Part shown: positions 43,333-54,033 of the stretch, one piece after another
Numbering within the stretch: the first letter of the stretch is position 1
Layout of the letters: each line of letters begins with the position of its first letter
From: Paraburkholderia bryophila
GTDB taxonomy: Bacteria; Pseudomonadota; Gammaproteobacteria; Burkholderiales; Burkholderiaceae
Reading direction: 5' to 3'
NCBI RefSeq assembly: GCF_003269035.1
Contig: NZ_QLTK01000002.1
Coordinates: 186,001-250,000, forward strand
Length of the DNA stretch: 64,000 bases
The notes under the pieces: model-generated
Database searches by the model: none
Seen by the model: only the letters and a program-made list of their open reading frames with translations
What the model was told of the DNA's origin: nothing
Program-made: the position numbers and the translations under genes

Positions 43333-44598
43333 ATGAACCGAAGTCCGGAGTCCCCTGTTTCCAGCACGCCAGCGTCTAGTCACGACGCGGGTGCCGAGCG
43401 TCCATTCGATGAAGCGGCGCTGAATGCGCTCGCGCTCGACATCAAAAGTTGGGGCCGTGAACTGGGTTTCGGGGCGATCGGTATTAGCGACACCGACCTC
43501 TCCGCTGCCGAAGCGCCGCTGGCAGCCTGGCTGGAAGCGGGTTGTCACGGCGAGATGGATTATATGGCGAAACACGGTATGAAACGCGCGCGCCCCGCCG
43601 AGCTTGTGGCCGGTACGCGACGTGTGATTACCGCGCGCATCGCCTATTTGCCCGCGCAGACATTGACCGGAAAGGCGCAAGAAAGCGCTTTGCAGGACGC
43701 GCCACTCAATGCGCCGCTTATGACGCCACTTACGCAGGACTGGCGCGCGGCCGAGACGGCGCGGCTTGCGGATCCCGCTGCGGCGGTGGTGTCGATCTAT
43801 GCGCGCGGCCGCGATTATCACAAGGTCATGCGTAACCGTCTGCAACAACTTGCCGAAAAAATCGAAGCCGGGATCGGCGCGTTCGGTTACCGCGTATTTA
43901 CCGATTCGGCGCCCGTGCTCGAGGTAGAACTTGCGCAGAAGGCCGGTATCGGCTGGCGCGGCAAGCACACGCTGCTGCTGCAACGCGACGCTGGCTCGCT
44001 GTTTTTCCTCGGCGAAATTTATGTCGACGTGCCGTTGCCGACCGACGCCGAAATCGCGCCCGAGCTCGCGCCGCAAACGCCCGGTGCGCATTGCGGCAGT
44101 TGCACGCGCTGCATCGGCGCCTGTCCGACCGGCGCGATCGTGGCGCCGTATAAGGTCGACGCGCGGCTGTGCATCTCCTATCTCACGATCGAATTGAAAG
44201 GCAGTATTCCGGTGGAGATGCGGCCGCTGATCGGCAACCGCGTGTATGGCTGCGACGATTGCCAGCTCGTGTGTCCGTGGAACAAGTTCGCGCAGGCGGC
44301 GCCGGTCGCCGATTTCGACGTGCGGCATGGGTTGGATCGCGCGTCGCTCGTCGAGCTGTTTGCGTGGAGCGCGGACGACTTCGACACGCGCATGCAAGGC
44401 AGCGCGATTCGCCGCATCGGTTACGAAAGCTGGCTGCGCAATCTCGCGGTGGGAATGGGCAATGCGTTGCGCGCGGCGTCGCCGGACAGCTTGAGCGAAG
44501 AGGCGCGCGAGCGCATTGTCGAATCGTTGCGGCTGCGTGCCGACGACCCATCCGCAGTGGTGCGCGAGCATGTGGAGTGGGCGTTGGAAGCGGCGTAA
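43333..44598 (+). CDS. queG: Epoxyqueuosine reductase
   Basis: A 421-residue cobalamin and iron-sulfur enzyme that performs the last step of queuosine formation in tRNA. Two ferredoxin-like cysteine clusters are visible, CGSCTRCIGACPTGAI and GCDDCQLVCPWNKFA. GTG at 43330 and ATG at 43333 are adjacent possible starts; ATG is taken. No ribosome site is evident, but TAAAAT lies just seven bases before. Confidence 0.95.
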   Translation: MNRSPESPVSSTPASSHDAGAERPFDEAALNALALDIKSWGRELGFGAIGISDTDLSAAEAPLAAWLEAGCHGEMDYMAKHGMKRARPAELVAGTRRVITARIAYLPAQTLTGKAQESALQDAPLNAPLMTPLTQDWRAAETARLADPAAAVVSIYARGRDYHKVMRNRLQQLAEKIEAGIGAFGYRVFTDSAPVLEVELAQKAGIGWRGKHTLLLQRDAGSLFFLGEIYVDVPLPTDAEIAPELAPQTPGAHCGSCTRCIGACPTGAIVAPYKVDARLCISYLTIELKGSIPVEMRPLIGNRVYGCDDCQLVCPWNKFAQAAPVADFDVRHGLDRASLVELFAWSADDFDTRMQGSAIRRIGYESWLRNLAVGMGNALRAASPDSLSEEARERIVESLRLRADDPSAVVREHVEWALEAA

Positions 44599-44636
44599 AG
44601 TAGCGGCATCGCGCGCCAGTCAGGGAGCAGGCAATC

Positions 44637-45107
44637 ATGTTCAACGCAGTGATCGATGCGCCGTTCGGCAAGGTCGGTATTCGCCTCGAAGGCGACGCCG
44701 TGCGCGAGATCGTCTATCTGCCGGCGTCGATCGAAAACGTCGTGCCGGACACGCCGTTGGCGCGCCAGGCGGCCGGGCAGATCGAACGGTATTTCGAGCA
44801 GGCGTCCGCCACTTTCGACTTGCCGCTCGCGCCGGTCGGCACCGCGTTCCAGCAGCGCGTCTGGCAGGCGATCAGCGCGATTGCGCCGGGCGTCGTGCTG
44901 ACCTACGGGCAACTGGCGAAGCAGGTCGGCAGCGTGCCGCGCGCGGTCGGGCAGGCCTGCGGGTCGAATTATTTTCCGATCGTGATTCCGTGTCATCGGG
45001 TGGTCGGCGCGGGCGACATCGGCGGCTTCGCGCATCATGCCGGCGACGGTTTCTTTCGCAACGTCAAACGCTGGCTTCTCAAGCATGAAGGCATTCCCTA
45101 CGCATGA
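44637..45107 (+). CDS. ogt: Methylated-DNA--protein-cysteine S-methyltransferase
   Basis: A 156-residue suicide repair protein that removes O6-methyl from guanine. The acceptor motif IPCHRVVGAG is intact, with TYGQLAKQVGSVPRAVGQAC, the DNA-binding helix, before it. GGGAGCAGGC lies before the ATG. The stop overlaps xerD by four bases. Confidence 0.96.
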   Translation: MFNAVIDAPFGKVGIRLEGDAVREIVYLPASIENVVPDTPLARQAAGQIERYFEQASATFDLPLAPVGTAFQQRVWQAISAIAPGVVLTYGQLAKQVGSVPRAVGQACGSNYFPIVIPCHRVVGAGDIGGFAHHAGDGFFRNVKRWLLKHEGIPYA

Positions 45108-46039
45108 GCGATACCCTGGCTGACGACGCGATCCTCGCGTCGCCTCTATTCGTGGCGAGTTCCGCCTCGATCGATGCATTCTGCGACGCGCTGTGGCTCG
45201 AACACGGCCTGTCGCGCAACACGCTCGACGCGTATCGCCGCGATCTGCGCCTGTTCTGCGAGTGGCTCGCGCAGACCCGCAACACGTCGCTCGATATTGC
45301 CGGCGAAGCCGATCTCAATGCGTATAGCGCCGCGCGTCAGAAGGACAAATCGACGTCGGCGAACCGCCGGCTGTCGGTGTTTCGGCGTTATTACGCGTGG
45401 GCGGTGCGTGAACATCGCGCGAAGGTCGATCCGACACTGCGCATCCGGTCGGCGAAACAGCCGCCGCGTTTTCCGTCGACGTTGAGCGAAGCCCAGGTCG
45501 AAGCGCTGCTAGGCGCGCCCGATGTCGCCACGCCGTTAGGTCTGCGCGACCGCACCATGCTGGAACTGATGTACGCGAGCGGCTTGCGCGTCACTGAACT
45601 CGTCACGCTAAAGACGGTTGAAGTCGGCCTGAACGAAGGCGTGGTCCGCGTGATGGGCAAGGGCTCGAAGGAGCGGCTGATCCCGTTCGGCCAGGAGGCG
45701 CACGGGTGGATTGAACGCTATCTGCGCGAGGCGCGGCCGGCGCTGCTCGGCGCGCGCGCCACGGACGCGCTGTTCGTGACGAGCCGCGCGGAGGGCATGA
45801 CGCGTCAACAGTTCTGGAACATCATCAAGCGGCATGCGGTGGCGGCGAACGTGCATGCGCCGTTGTCGCCGCATACGCTGCGGCATGCGTTCGCGACGCA
45901 CCTGCTTAACCATGGCGCCGATCTGCGCGTGGTGCAATTGCTGCTCGGGCATACCGACATCTCGACCACGCAGATTTACACGCACGTGGCGCGTGAGCGG
46001 TTGAAGTCGCTGCACGCGGAGCACCATCCGCGCGGGTGA
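45104..46039 (+). CDS. xerD: Site-specific tyrosine recombinase XerD
   Basis: A 311-residue recombinase that resolves chromosome dimers at dif. The N-terminal SAM-like domain begins IDAFCDALWLEHGLSRNTL. Catalytic residues are in the C-terminal half: Arg in SGLRVTELV, His-x-x-Arg in SPHTLRHAFATHLL, His in LLGHTDISTTQ and Tyr in IYTHVA. The start ATGA overlap couples it to ogt. Confidence 0.96.
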   Translation: MSDTLADDAILASPLFVASSASIDAFCDALWLEHGLSRNTLDAYRRDLRLFCEWLAQTRNTSLDIAGEADLNAYSAARQKDKSTSANRRLSVFRRYYAWAVREHRAKVDPTLRIRSAKQPPRFPSTLSEAQVEALLGAPDVATPLGLRDRTMLELMYASGLRVTELVTLKTVEVGLNEGVVRVMGKGSKERLIPFGQEAHGWIERYLREARPALLGARATDALFVTSRAEGMTRQQFWNIIKRHAVAANVHAPLSPHTLRHAFATHLLNHGADLRVVQLLLGHTDISTTQIYTHVARERLKSLHAEHHPRG

Positions 46040-46077
46040 GGCGGTGCGGTGCTCGCAGTGGCACGGCGGCTTTCGCT

Positions 46078-47640
46078 TCAGAGAGATTCGCGCAACCGGT
46101 GCTTGAGAATCTTGCCGGTCGAAGCGGCCGGTAACGCCGCAAGCACTTTCACTTCGGCAGGGCGCTTATACGGCGCGAGCCGCTCGCCGCACCACGCGAT
46201 CAGTTCGGCCGCCGTCACCTTCGCACCTGCAGTCAATTCGACGAACGCGACCACTTCCTCGTTACCCTCGACCGCGCGTCCGATCACCGCCGACTGCACG
46301 ACCTGCGGATGGGCGTTCAACACATGCTCGACCTCGGCCGGATACACGTTGAAGCCCGAGCGGATGATCAACTCCTTGCTACGCCCGACGATATGCAAGG
46401 CGCCGTCCGCGTCCTGGCGCGCGAGATCGCCGGTCCTGAGCCAGCCGTCTTCGGTCACGGCGACGCGCGTTTGCTCCGGATTGCGGTAATAGCCGAGCAT
46501 CACGTTCGGGCCACGCACCCACAATTCGCCGATCTCGCCGGGGGCGGCCTCGACACCGTCGAGTCCGACGAACCGCACGTCGACGCCCGGAATGACTTCG
46601 CCGACCGAGCAGTCGCTACGCGGCCGCTCGAGCATGGTGTGCGAGACGGTCGGGCTGCTTTCGGTCATGCCGTAGCCGTTGTGCAGCGGCAAGCCGTAAA
46701 CGGCTTCGACCTGCGACTTCAGCGCGGCGTCGAGCGGCGAGCCGCCCGAGTAGGCGAAGCGCAGATGTGGCGCGGACCAGGCATGGCCGTGCGTCCGCAG
46801 ATGTTCGAGCAGTTTGGCGTGCATGGCCGGCACGCCCTGAAAGATCGATACGCGTTCCTCGGCGAGCGCGCGGCGCACCGCCTCCGGCGCGAAGCGCGGC
46901 ACGAGCCGCAAGGTCGCGCCGGCGTGCAGGCTGCCGAGACACACCGACGCGAAACCGTACACGTGCGAGATGGGCAACACGGCGTAGACCACGTCGTCGG
47001 GGCCGACGTTGCGCAGACGGCTCGACACGGCCGCGATGAACAGTAAATTGCGATGCGACAGCATCACGCCCTTCGGCGCGCCGGTGGTGCCGGTGGTGTA
47101 GATCAGCGCGGCGCATTGGCGCTCGTTGGCAGCCTCCACGGGTTCCGCTTGCACGTCGGCGTCCACCGTATACGACCACACGCCGATGTCCGGCGTGAAT
47201 GCCGGCGCTGCGAGCGCCTGATGACGCAGGGCATGCTGCTGGGCATCCGCCGAACTTTCCACCGCATACGCGACCACGCGGGGTTGCGCGTGCGCGCGGA
47301 TCGCGTCGAGTTCCGCGGCGGACAGGCGTGCGTTCGACACCAGTGCCCACGCGTCAAGTTTCGCCGTGGCGAACAGCAGCACGATCTGCGCGATGCTGTT
47401 TTCCGCGACGATCATCACGCGATCGCCGCCGCGCACGCCCCATTCGCGCAGCAGCGCGGCGGCGGCTTCGACGGCCGCCAGCAATTGTGCGCTGGTGAGA
47501 CGGCGCGCATCTTCGATCAGTGCGACGTGCTGCGGATCGCGGGCCGCGGCAAGCGCCGGAATTTCGGCGATGCGCGCGGGCAGGGCGGCGAGCAAGGCGG
47601 GGATGTCGATCGTGGAACGGGGGGAGGACTCGAGGCTCAA
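46078..47640 (-). CDS. Class I adenylate-forming acyl-CoA ligase
   Basis: A 520-residue AMP-dependent synthetase/ligase. The phosphate loop is YTTGTTGAPKGVMLSH, followed by YGMTESSP, GELWVRGPNVMLGYYRN, DGWLRTGDLA and the hinge segment GRSKELIIRSGFNVYPAEVE; the catalytic lysine is in ASTGKILKHRL. It activates a carboxylate as an adenylate and passes it to CoA. The acid is unknown; it is a stand-alone gene convergent with xerD. Confidence 0.9.
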   Translation of the reverse strand: MSLESSPRSTIDIPALLAALPARIAEIPALAAARDPQHVALIEDARRLTSAQLLAAVEAAAALLREWGVRGGDRVMIVAENSIAQIVLLFATAKLDAWALVSNARLSAAELDAIRAHAQPRVVAYAVESSADAQQHALRHQALAAPAFTPDIGVWSYTVDADVQAEPVEAANERQCAALIYTTGTTGAPKGVMLSHRNLLFIAAVSSRLRNVGPDDVVYAVLPISHVYGFASVCLGSLHAGATLRLVPRFAPEAVRRALAEERVSIFQGVPAMHAKLLEHLRTHGHAWSAPHLRFAYSGGSPLDAALKSQVEAVYGLPLHNGYGMTESSPTVSHTMLERPRSDCSVGEVIPGVDVRFVGLDGVEAAPGEIGELWVRGPNVMLGYYRNPEQTRVAVTEDGWLRTGDLARQDADGALHIVGRSKELIIRSGFNVYPAEVEHVLNAHPQVVQSAVIGRAVEGNEEVVAFVELTAGAKVTAAELIAWCGERLAPYKRPAEVKVLAALPAASTGKILKHRLRESL

Positions 47641-47795
47641 CGCTGTCTCCGTGCAACATGGTTGCGGTTAGCGATTCGGTGCTCGACGTGCGGTGCGTCG
47701 GACCATTTGCGAACGATCGTGCCACAATCGCCGGACCCGCACAATTGGCCGTTCGGCAAATAGCCGTTGTGCAAACTCGCCATTACAATGCGCCG

Positions 47796-48287
47796 ATGAG
47801 CAAATCCAGACACGTTTCCGAAACGCCGGCCACGCAGTTTCTGCGCCGCCATGGCGTCGCGTTCGGCGAACATCCTTACGATTATGTCGAGCACGGCGGC
47901 ACCGGCGAATCGGCGCGCCAGCTCGGCGTGGACGAACATCATGTCGTGAAGACGCTGGTCATGGAAGACGAGCACGCCAAGCCGCTGATCGTGCTGATGC
48001 ACGGCGACCGTACCGTCAGCACCAAGAACCTCGCACGGCAGATCGGCGCGAAGCGCGTCGAGCCGTGCAAGCCCGAGGTGGCGAACCGGCACTCCGGCTA
48101 CCTGATCGGCGGCACCTCGCCGTTCGGGACGCGCAAGGCGATGCCCGTGTACGTCGAGTCGAGCATTCTCGAGATGGACACGATCTGGCTGAACGGCGGC
48201 CGGCGCGGATTTCTGGTCAGTATCGAGCCGAAGGTGCTGACCGATCTGCTGGCCGCGAAGGCGGTTCAGTGCGCAAGCGTCGATTGA
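47796..48287 (+). CDS. ybaK: Cys-tRNA(Pro)/aminoacyl-tRNA deacylase, YbaK/EbsC type
   Basis: A 163-residue editing-domain protein that hydrolyses mischarged tRNAs. VKTLVMEDEHAKPLIVLMHGD, the catalytic-lysine region NLARQIGAKRVE and GYLIGGTSPFGTRKAMPVY are diagnostic. The longer frame from 47520 overlaps the ligase gene antisense and is rejected. Confidence 0.94.
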   Translation: MSKSRHVSETPATQFLRRHGVAFGEHPYDYVEHGGTGESARQLGVDEHHVVKTLVMEDEHAKPLIVLMHGDRTVSTKNLARQIGAKRVEPCKPEVANRHSGYLIGGTSPFGTRKAMPVYVESSILEMDTIWLNGGRRGFLVSIEPKVLTDLLAAKAVQCASVD

Positions 48288-48467
48288 CGTTTGCCTGAAT
48301 GTTTTTCGGGCGGGCGGGTTGGGTAGAATGTGCGCCGCTTTGTCGTCCGCGGCATGTGCGTCTGTATGTGCGTTTGCAGGTGGGTGCGCTGGTGTGCGCC
48401 TCGTTGCATGCCCTGTTGCGGTTGGGGTATCGAGTTTCAGACCGCCGATCCTTATAAGAGTCCCTTG

Positions 48468-49109
48468 ATGCAAAACCTGATCGTTGCTGTCGTTGCCTAC
48501 CTGATCGGTTCGCTGTCGTTTGCCGTGATCGTGAGCAAAGCGATGGGCCTCGACGACCCGCGCTCGTACGGCTCGGGCAATCCGGGCGCCACCAACGTGC
48601 TGCGCAGCGGCAGCAAGAAGGCCGCGATTCTCACGCTGATCGGCGACGCCTTCAAGGGCTGGCTGCCGGTGTGGGTCGTCGTGCACTTCGGTGCGCGTTT
48701 CGGACTCGACGACACGTCGGTGGCGATCGCGTCGATCGCGGTGTTTCTCGGCCACCTGTATCCGGTTTTCTTCCGCTTCAAGGGCGGCAAGGGCGTGGCC
48801 ACCGCGGCGGGCGTGCTGCTCGCGATCAATCCGATTCTCGGCATCGCCACGCTGCTCACGTGGCTGATCGTGGCGTTCTTTACGCGCTATTCGTCGCTGG
48901 CTGCGTTGGCGGCGGCGGTGTTCGCGCCGCTGTTCGACGGTTTTCTGTTCGGGCCGCACATTATCGCGCTGGCGATCGTGGTGATGAGCACGCTGCTGGT
49001 GTGGCGCCATCGCGGCAATATCGCCAAGCTGATGCGCGGTCAGGAAAGCCGGATCGGCGATAAGAAGAAGGCGGAAGCGGGCGCGAGTCCGGCGGCGGGG
49101 AATGAATGA
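48468..49109 (+). CDS. plsY: Glycerol-3-phosphate acyltransferase (acyl-phosphate type)
   Basis: A 213-residue inner-membrane enzyme that acylates glycerol 3-phosphate from acyl phosphate, starting phospholipid synthesis. [19 protein letters not shown], the [12 protein letters not shown] motif, GDAFKGW and [13 protein letters not shown] are all seen, with about five membrane segments. The start at 48468 matches the family; the 180-base gap before it has no other gene. Confidence 0.96.
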   Translation: MQNLIVAVVAYLIGSLSFAVIVSKAMGLDDPRSYGSGNPGATNVLRSGSKKAAILTLIGDAFKGWLPVWVVVHFGARFGLDDTSVAIASIAVFLGHLYPVFFRFKGGKGVATAAGVLLAINPILGIATLLTWLIVAFFTRYSSLAALAAAVFAPLFDGFLFGPHIIALAIVVMSTLLVWRHRGNIAKLMRGQESRIGDKKKAEAGASPAAGNE

Positions 49110-49314
49110 TCTTCGCGGCGCAGACCGGGAGGCGTGGCGGGTGGGTTGAGTGGTTTGCACTCTCCGCGTTCTCCTCCGGGGCTTGGGGTGATGCGTTGGC
49201 GGTGGGTTCGCGCTTGAGACACTGCCGCGCAGGGTCGCGCGGCGCCTGCACAAGCGCGCCCTCAGCGTCATGCAGGCGCCCGGCCGCCCGGCCGCCTATC
49301 CTTGCAACTGAAGC

Positions 49315-49800
49315 TCAGTCGCGGAAGTTGTTGAAGTCGAGCGGCGTATCGGTCACGTCCTTGCGCAGCAGCGCGATCACGCTTTGCAGATCGTCGCGCT
49401 TGCCGCCGGTAATGCGCACCGCGTCGCCCTGGATGCTCGCCTGGACCTTGATCTTGCTGTCCTTGACGAGGCGCACGATTTTCTTCGACAGGTCGCCGGA
49501 CACGCCCTTCTTGATCTTGATGACCTGCTTGACCTTGTCGCCGCCGATCTTCTCGGTCTTGCCGTAGTCGAGGAAGCGCACGTCCACGTTGCGCTTGGCC
49601 ATTTTGGACAGCAGCACGTCGGTCACCTGGCCGAGCTTGAAGTCGTCGTCCGCGTAGGCGGTGATTTCGCTTTCCTTCTGTTCGACGCGCGCGTCCGATC
49701 CCTTGAAGTCAAAGCGGGTTGAGATTTCCTTGTTGGACTGCTCGATCGCGTTCTTCACTTCGATCATGTCTGCTTCACAGACGACGTCAAACGATGGCAT
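49315..49800 (-). CDS. yajQ: YajQ family nucleotide-binding protein
   Basis: A 161-residue YajQ protein with the standard ends [19 protein letters not shown] and [23 protein letters not shown] is the conserved central stretch. Members bind cyclic di-GMP in some bacteria. The 205-base gap to plsY shows no gene. Confidence 0.96.
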   Translation of the reverse strand: MPSFDVVCEADMIEVKNAIEQSNKEISTRFDFKGSDARVEQKESEITAYADDDFKLGQVTDVLLSKMAKRNVDVRFLDYGKTEKIGGDKVKQVIKIKKGVSGDLSKKIVRLVKDSKIKVQASIQGDAVRITGGKRDDLQSVIALLRKDVTDTPLDFNNFRD

Positions 49801-50007
49801 TGCATTCTCCCAATAGTGCTGCGGTGCGTGAGGCGGCCGGTCGGCTGCTCACGGGGCACTCGCTATAATCACGGACCGATCGTCATTTTACCGATGCCGG
49901 TCCCTTTTCCCCAAGGCTGCCGTGCATTGTCGCGCGTACCGGGCCCGAAGTCGTTTCATTCGACGCTCATTCAGCGTTTCGTGCGTCGTTTCACACTGTT
50001 CATTCCG

Positions 50008-51048
50008 ATGTCCCAATCCGAATCCCCCGAGTTCATGGCCGGCTACTCGCTGAAGGCGCACAACACCTTCGGCTTCGACGTTCGCGCGCAGTTTGCGTGC
50101 CGGATCGAGCGCGAGGCGCAACTGATGCCGGCGGTGCGCGACCTGCGCGCGGCCGGCTTGCCACGGCTGGTGCTGGGCGGCGGCAGCAATGTGGTGCTGA
50201 GCGGGGATTTCGGCGGACTGGTGTTGCTGGTGGCGCTGCGCGGCCGCCGTGTCGTGCGTGAGGACGACGCGGCGTGGTATGTCGAAGCGGCCGGCGGCGA
50301 GCCGTGGCACGAGTTCGTCGCGTGGACCTTGTCACAAGGGCTGCCCGGACTTGAAAACCTCGCGCTTATTCCCGGCACGGTTGGGGCGGCGCCGATTCAG
50401 AACATCGGCGCCTATGGCCTGGAGATGTGCGAGCGTTTCGCGTCGCTGCGCGCCGTGGAGCTGGCCACGGGCGAGGCGGTCGAACTCGACGCCGAGGCTT
50501 GCCGGTTCGGTTACCGCGACAGTTTTTTCAAGCGGGAAGGGCGCGACCGCTTCGTGATCACGTCGGTCACGTTCCGTCTGCCGAAAGCCTGGCAGCCGCG
50601 CGCCGCTTATGCCGACCTGGCACGGGCGTTGGCTGCGAACGGTCACGCCGACGTGTCGCCCACCGCGCAGGCTATTTTCGATGCGGTGGTCGCGGTGCGC
50701 CGTGCGAAGCTGCCGGATCCGCTCGAACTCGGCAACGCCGGCAGTTTCTTCAAGAATCCGGTGGTGGAAGCGCAGCAATTCGAGGCGTTGAAGCTCAAGG
50801 CGCCGGAGCTTGTGTCCTATCCCCAGGCGGATGGGCGGGTGAAGCTCGCGGCCGGCTGGTTGATCGATCAATGCGGCTGGAAAGGGCGCGTGATGGGCGC
50901 CGCGGCGGTGCATGAAAGGCAGGCGCTGGTGCTGGTGAATCGCGGCGGCGCGACCGGGGCAGAGGTGCTGGCGCTCGCGAAGGCGGTGCAGCGCGATGTG
51001 CTCGTGAGATTCGGTGTGGAACTGGAGGCGGAGCCGGTTTGTTTGTGA
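50008..51048 (+). CDS. murB: UDP-N-acetylenolpyruvoylglucosamine reductase
   Basis: A 346-residue FAD enzyme that makes UDP-N-acetylmuramate for peptidoglycan. [11 protein letters not shown], the FAD-binding [34 protein letters not shown] and the catalytic serine in [11 protein letters not shown] are present. It is a type I enzyme of E. coli-like length. The ATG at 50008 is preferred to 49894 because the extra residues do not resemble MurB. No strong ribosome site is seen at either. Confidence 0.94.
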   Translation: MSQSESPEFMAGYSLKAHNTFGFDVRAQFACRIEREAQLMPAVRDLRAAGLPRLVLGGGSNVVLSGDFGGLVLLVALRGRRVVREDDAAWYVEAAGGEPWHEFVAWTLSQGLPGLENLALIPGTVGAAPIQNIGAYGLEMCERFASLRAVELATGEAVELDAEACRFGYRDSFFKREGRDRFVITSVTFRLPKAWQPRAAYADLARALAANGHADVSPTAQAIFDAVVAVRRAKLPDPLELGNAGSFFKNPVVEAQQFEALKLKAPELVSYPQADGRVKLAAGWLIDQCGWKGRVMGAAAVHERQALVLVNRGGATGAEVLALAKAVQRDVLVRFGVELEAEPVCL

Positions 51049-51095
51049 TTGGATGGGCGACTATAAGGTTGTCGCCGGTTCGGAGCGGCGGCTGA

Positions 51096-51138
51096 AAATA
51101 AAAAAGCGCCGGGATATCGCTCCCGGCGCTTTTTTTTG
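51096..51138 (+). terminator. Rho-independent terminator after murB
   Basis: AAAAAAGCGCCGGGA pairs with TCCCGGCGCTTTTTT around a short loop, ending in eight T residues. The A run on the left lets it also work for leftward transcripts, where argG arises further right and ends 63 bases away. Confidence 0.94.
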
Positions 51139-51200
51139 CGTTTGCCTCCCGGCGCGTAACCTCGCCGACGCGAAGTTAGCCTGCGCCGGCATGCTCACCC

Positions 51201-52427
51201 TCAGTCACGCTGACGGCGTGCATTTTCCGCGATCCGCATACGCAGCGCGTTCAGCTTGATGAAGCCGCCGGCGTCTGCCTGGTTGTATGCGCCGCCGTCG
51301 TCGTCGAACGTGGCGATGGTCTTGTCGAACAGCGTTTCCTTCGAATCGCGCGCGACGACCGACACGCTGCCCTTGTACAGCTTCACGCGTACCCAGCCGT
51401 TGACCTTTTCTTGCGTATGGTCGATCAGCACCTGGATCGCGTGGCGCTCCGGGCTCCACCAGTAGCCGTTATAAATCAGCGACGCGTAACGGGCCATCAG
51501 ATCGTCTTTCAGGTGCGCGACTTCACGGTCGAGCGTGATCGACTCGATGCCGCGGTGTGCCTTCAGCATGATCGTGCCGCCCGGCGTTTCATAGCAGCCG
51601 CGCGACTTCATGCCGACGTAACGGTTTTCCACCAGATCCAGACGGCCGATGCCGTGCTTGCCGCCCAGGCGGTTCAGCTCGGTCAGCATTTCCGCTGCCG
51701 ACAGACGCTTGCCGTTGATCGCGACCGGGTCGCCGTGTTCGTATTCGATATCGAGGAATTCAGCCTGTTCCGGCGCTTGTTCCGGCGACACGGTCCAACG
51801 CCACATATCGGCTTCGGCTTCCGCTTTCGGATCTTCCAGGTGACGGCCTTCGAACGAGATGTGCAGCAGGTTCGCGTCCATCGAATACGGCGCGCCGCCT
51901 TGTTTGTGCTTCATTTCGATCGGAATGCCGGCCTTTTCCGCGTAAGCGAGCAGCTTTTCGCGCGACAGCAGATCCCATTCACGCCACGGTGCGATCACCT
52001 TGATGCCCGGTTCGAGCGCGTAGTAGCCGAGTTCGAAGCGAACCTGGTCGTTGCCCTTGCCGGTTGCGCCGTGCGACACCGCTTGCGCGCCGGTGGCACG
52101 CGCGATCTCGATCTGACGCTTGGCGATCAGCGGACGTGCGATCGACGTGCCCAGCAGGTACTCGCCTTCATAGATCGTGTTGGCGCGGAACATCGGGAAC
52201 ACGTAGTCGCGCACGAATTCTTCGCGCAGGTCTTCGATGAAGATGTTGTCCTGCTTGATGCCGAGTTGCAGGGCTTTCTTGCGCGCCGGTTCCAGCTCTT
52301 CGCCCTGGCCGATGTCGGCCGTGAACGTGACGACTTCGGCGTCGTAATTGTCCTGCAACCACTTCAGGATGACGGAGGTGTCGAGGCCGCCCGAATAGGC
52401 GAGCACGACTTTCTTGATATCGCTCAT
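51201..52427 (-). CDS. argG: Argininosuccinate synthase
   Basis: A 408-residue ligase that joins citrulline and aspartate with ATP. The PP-loop [16 protein letters not shown] is at residues 8-23; [13 protein letters not shown] and [12 protein letters not shown] follow. It lies downstream of argF in the same direction. The ATG at 52427 is the family start; the frame to 52496 is rejected. Confidence 0.97.
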   Translation of the reverse strand: MSDIKKVVLAYSGGLDTSVILKWLQDNYDAEVVTFTADIGQGEELEPARKKALQLGIKQDNIFIEDLREEFVRDYVFPMFRANTIYEGEYLLGTSIARPLIAKRQIEIARATGAQAVSHGATGKGNDQVRFELGYYALEPGIKVIAPWREWDLLSREKLLAYAEKAGIPIEMKHKQGGAPYSMDANLLHISFEGRHLEDPKAEAEADMWRWTVSPEQAPEQAEFLDIEYEHGDPVAINGKRLSAAEMLTELNRLGGKHGIGRLDLVENRYVGMKSRGCYETPGGTIMLKAHRGIESITLDREVAHLKDDLMARYASLIYNGYWWSPERHAIQVLIDHTQEKVNGWVRVKLYKGSVSVVARDSKETLFDKTIATFDDDGGAYNQADAGGFIKLNALRMRIAENARRQRD

Positions 52428-52677
52428 GGTGAACTCGTAGCTGGAAAAAGCGGGAAAACAAGGCGCGCCGGCGGTTCCGGAGCGCGGAAAAAGCACTATT
52501 TTGACACTAAACCGCCAGGCGCCCGCGGTTTTGGGGCTGCGCGGCGGTTCGGCCGGGCTCTCATGAAGCCCAGAATTTTGGCCGGATGCGTGGCGCCGAC
52601 GTGGATGCCTTGCCTCGTATTCAAGGCCCCGTCGCGCTTCACGCAGTTGCTGCTCAACGTGCTGGGCAGCGGCTCGC

Positions 52678-53607
52678 TTAGTGATTCAGCTTGCCGAGCA
52701 GCAGGTATTCCATCAACGCTTTTTGCACGTGCAGACGGTTTTCCGCTTCGTCCCACACGACGCTTTGCGGGCCGTCGATCACTTCGGCGCTGACTTCCTC
52801 GCCGCGGTGGGCCGGCAGGCAGTGCATGAACAACGCGTCGGCGTTGGCGCGCGCCATCATGTCGGCGTCGACGCACCAGTCGGCGAAGGCTTTCTTACGC
52901 GCTTCGTTTTCGGCTTCGAAGCCCATGCTGGTCCAGACGTCGGTCGTGACGAGATCGGCGCCCGCGCAGGCCTCGTTCGGGTCGTCGAATTCTTCGTAAA
53001 ACGGCGCGCTTTCCGCGGCGACCATGGTGTGGTCGAGCTTGTAGCCCGGCGGCGTGGACAGGCGCAGTTTGAAGCCGAGAATCTGCGCGGCTTCAATCCA
53101 TGTGTACAGCATGTTGTTAGCGTCGCCGATCCAGGCAACCGTTTTGCCGCGAATCGGGCCACGGTGCTCGAAGTACGTGAAAATGTCCGCCAGCACCTGG
53201 CACGGGTGATATTCGTTGGTCAGCCCGTTGATCACCGGCACGCGCGAATTCTCGGCGAAGCGCTTGAGAATGTCCTGGCCGAACGTGCGGATCATGATGA
53301 TGTCGACCATGCGCGAAATGACTTGCGCGGCGTCTTCGATCGGTTCGCCGCGGCCGAGTTGGGTGTCGCGCGTGCTCATGAAGACCGCGTGGCCGCCGAG
53401 CTGGAAAATGCCGGCTTCGAACGACAGGCGCGTGCGAGTCGAATTCTTTTCGAAGATCATGGCCAGCGTGCGATCGTGCAGCGGGTGGTAAGTCTCGTAG
53501 CTCTTGAATTTGCGCTTCAGAATGCGTGCGCGTTCGAGCACGTACTCGTAGTCGTCCAGCGAGAAATCCTTGAACTGCAGATAGTGGCGAATTTTCTTGG
53601 CGGTCAT
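52678..53607 (-). CDS. argF: Ornithine carbamoyltransferase
   Basis: A 309-residue enzyme that forms citrulline from ornithine and carbamoyl phosphate. The carbamoyl-phosphate site is [13 protein letters not shown], the ornithine loop region is MGFEAE with the catalytic [11 protein letters not shown]. It precedes argG with a 250-base gap, in which I see no gene. Confidence 0.97.
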   Translation of the reverse strand: MTAKKIRHYLQFKDFSLDDYEYVLERARILKRKFKSYETYHPLHDRTLAMIFEKNSTRTRLSFEAGIFQLGGHAVFMSTRDTQLGRGEPIEDAAQVISRMVDIIMIRTFGQDILKRFAENSRVPVINGLTNEYHPCQVLADIFTYFEHRGPIRGKTVAWIGDANNMLYTWIEAAQILGFKLRLSTPPGYKLDHTMVAAESAPFYEEFDDPNEACAGADLVTTDVWTSMGFEAENEARKKAFADWCVDADMMARANADALFMHCLPAHRGEEVSAEVIDGPQSVVWDEAENRLHVQKALMEYLLLGKLNH

Positions 53608-53773
53608 GAAACAAATACGGCGGTCTCACCCGGCAGGATTGCCGGACGGCGCCGCCGTCGTTTGTGGTAACTCAATGCAGCATAAAGGATTTCGCCCCGT
53701 TTGACGAGTCGGCTAAAAGGCCGGGCAAGCTGTCTGAAAGCCGCTCGCAAGTGTCAGACAAGTCTTGTGTGCG

Positions 53774-53802
53774 CTGCGGAAAAAGGTCCGCTGCGCTATA
53801 AT
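53774..53802 (+). promoter_or_regulatory. Candidate sigma-70 promoter before the DUF3579 gene
   Basis: A perfect -10 box TATAAT lies at 53797-53802 with a weak CTGCGG at the -35 spacing of 17. It lies in the 426-base divergent gap between argF and the DUF3579 gene, about 230 bases before the latter. Nothing else was recognised in the gap. Confidence 0.45.
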
Positions 53803-54033
53803 CTTGCGGTTATCCCAAAGCCCAGCGAGCCCATATTTCGCTTGCGGGACACGGCTCTCGCGGCTCAGAAAGCCCTCACGCGGTGCGCCGGCATGACCAG
53901 CGCCGAGGCAGTTCAGCGGCCCCTGGCGGTTTCTGGTGGCGCGACTCGTCGGCATGACGAACTCACGCAGTGCATGTCGCCGTGCCGTCCGCTTTGCTGT
54001 CATTCCGCTGGGCAGTTACACAGGTATTCCTAC

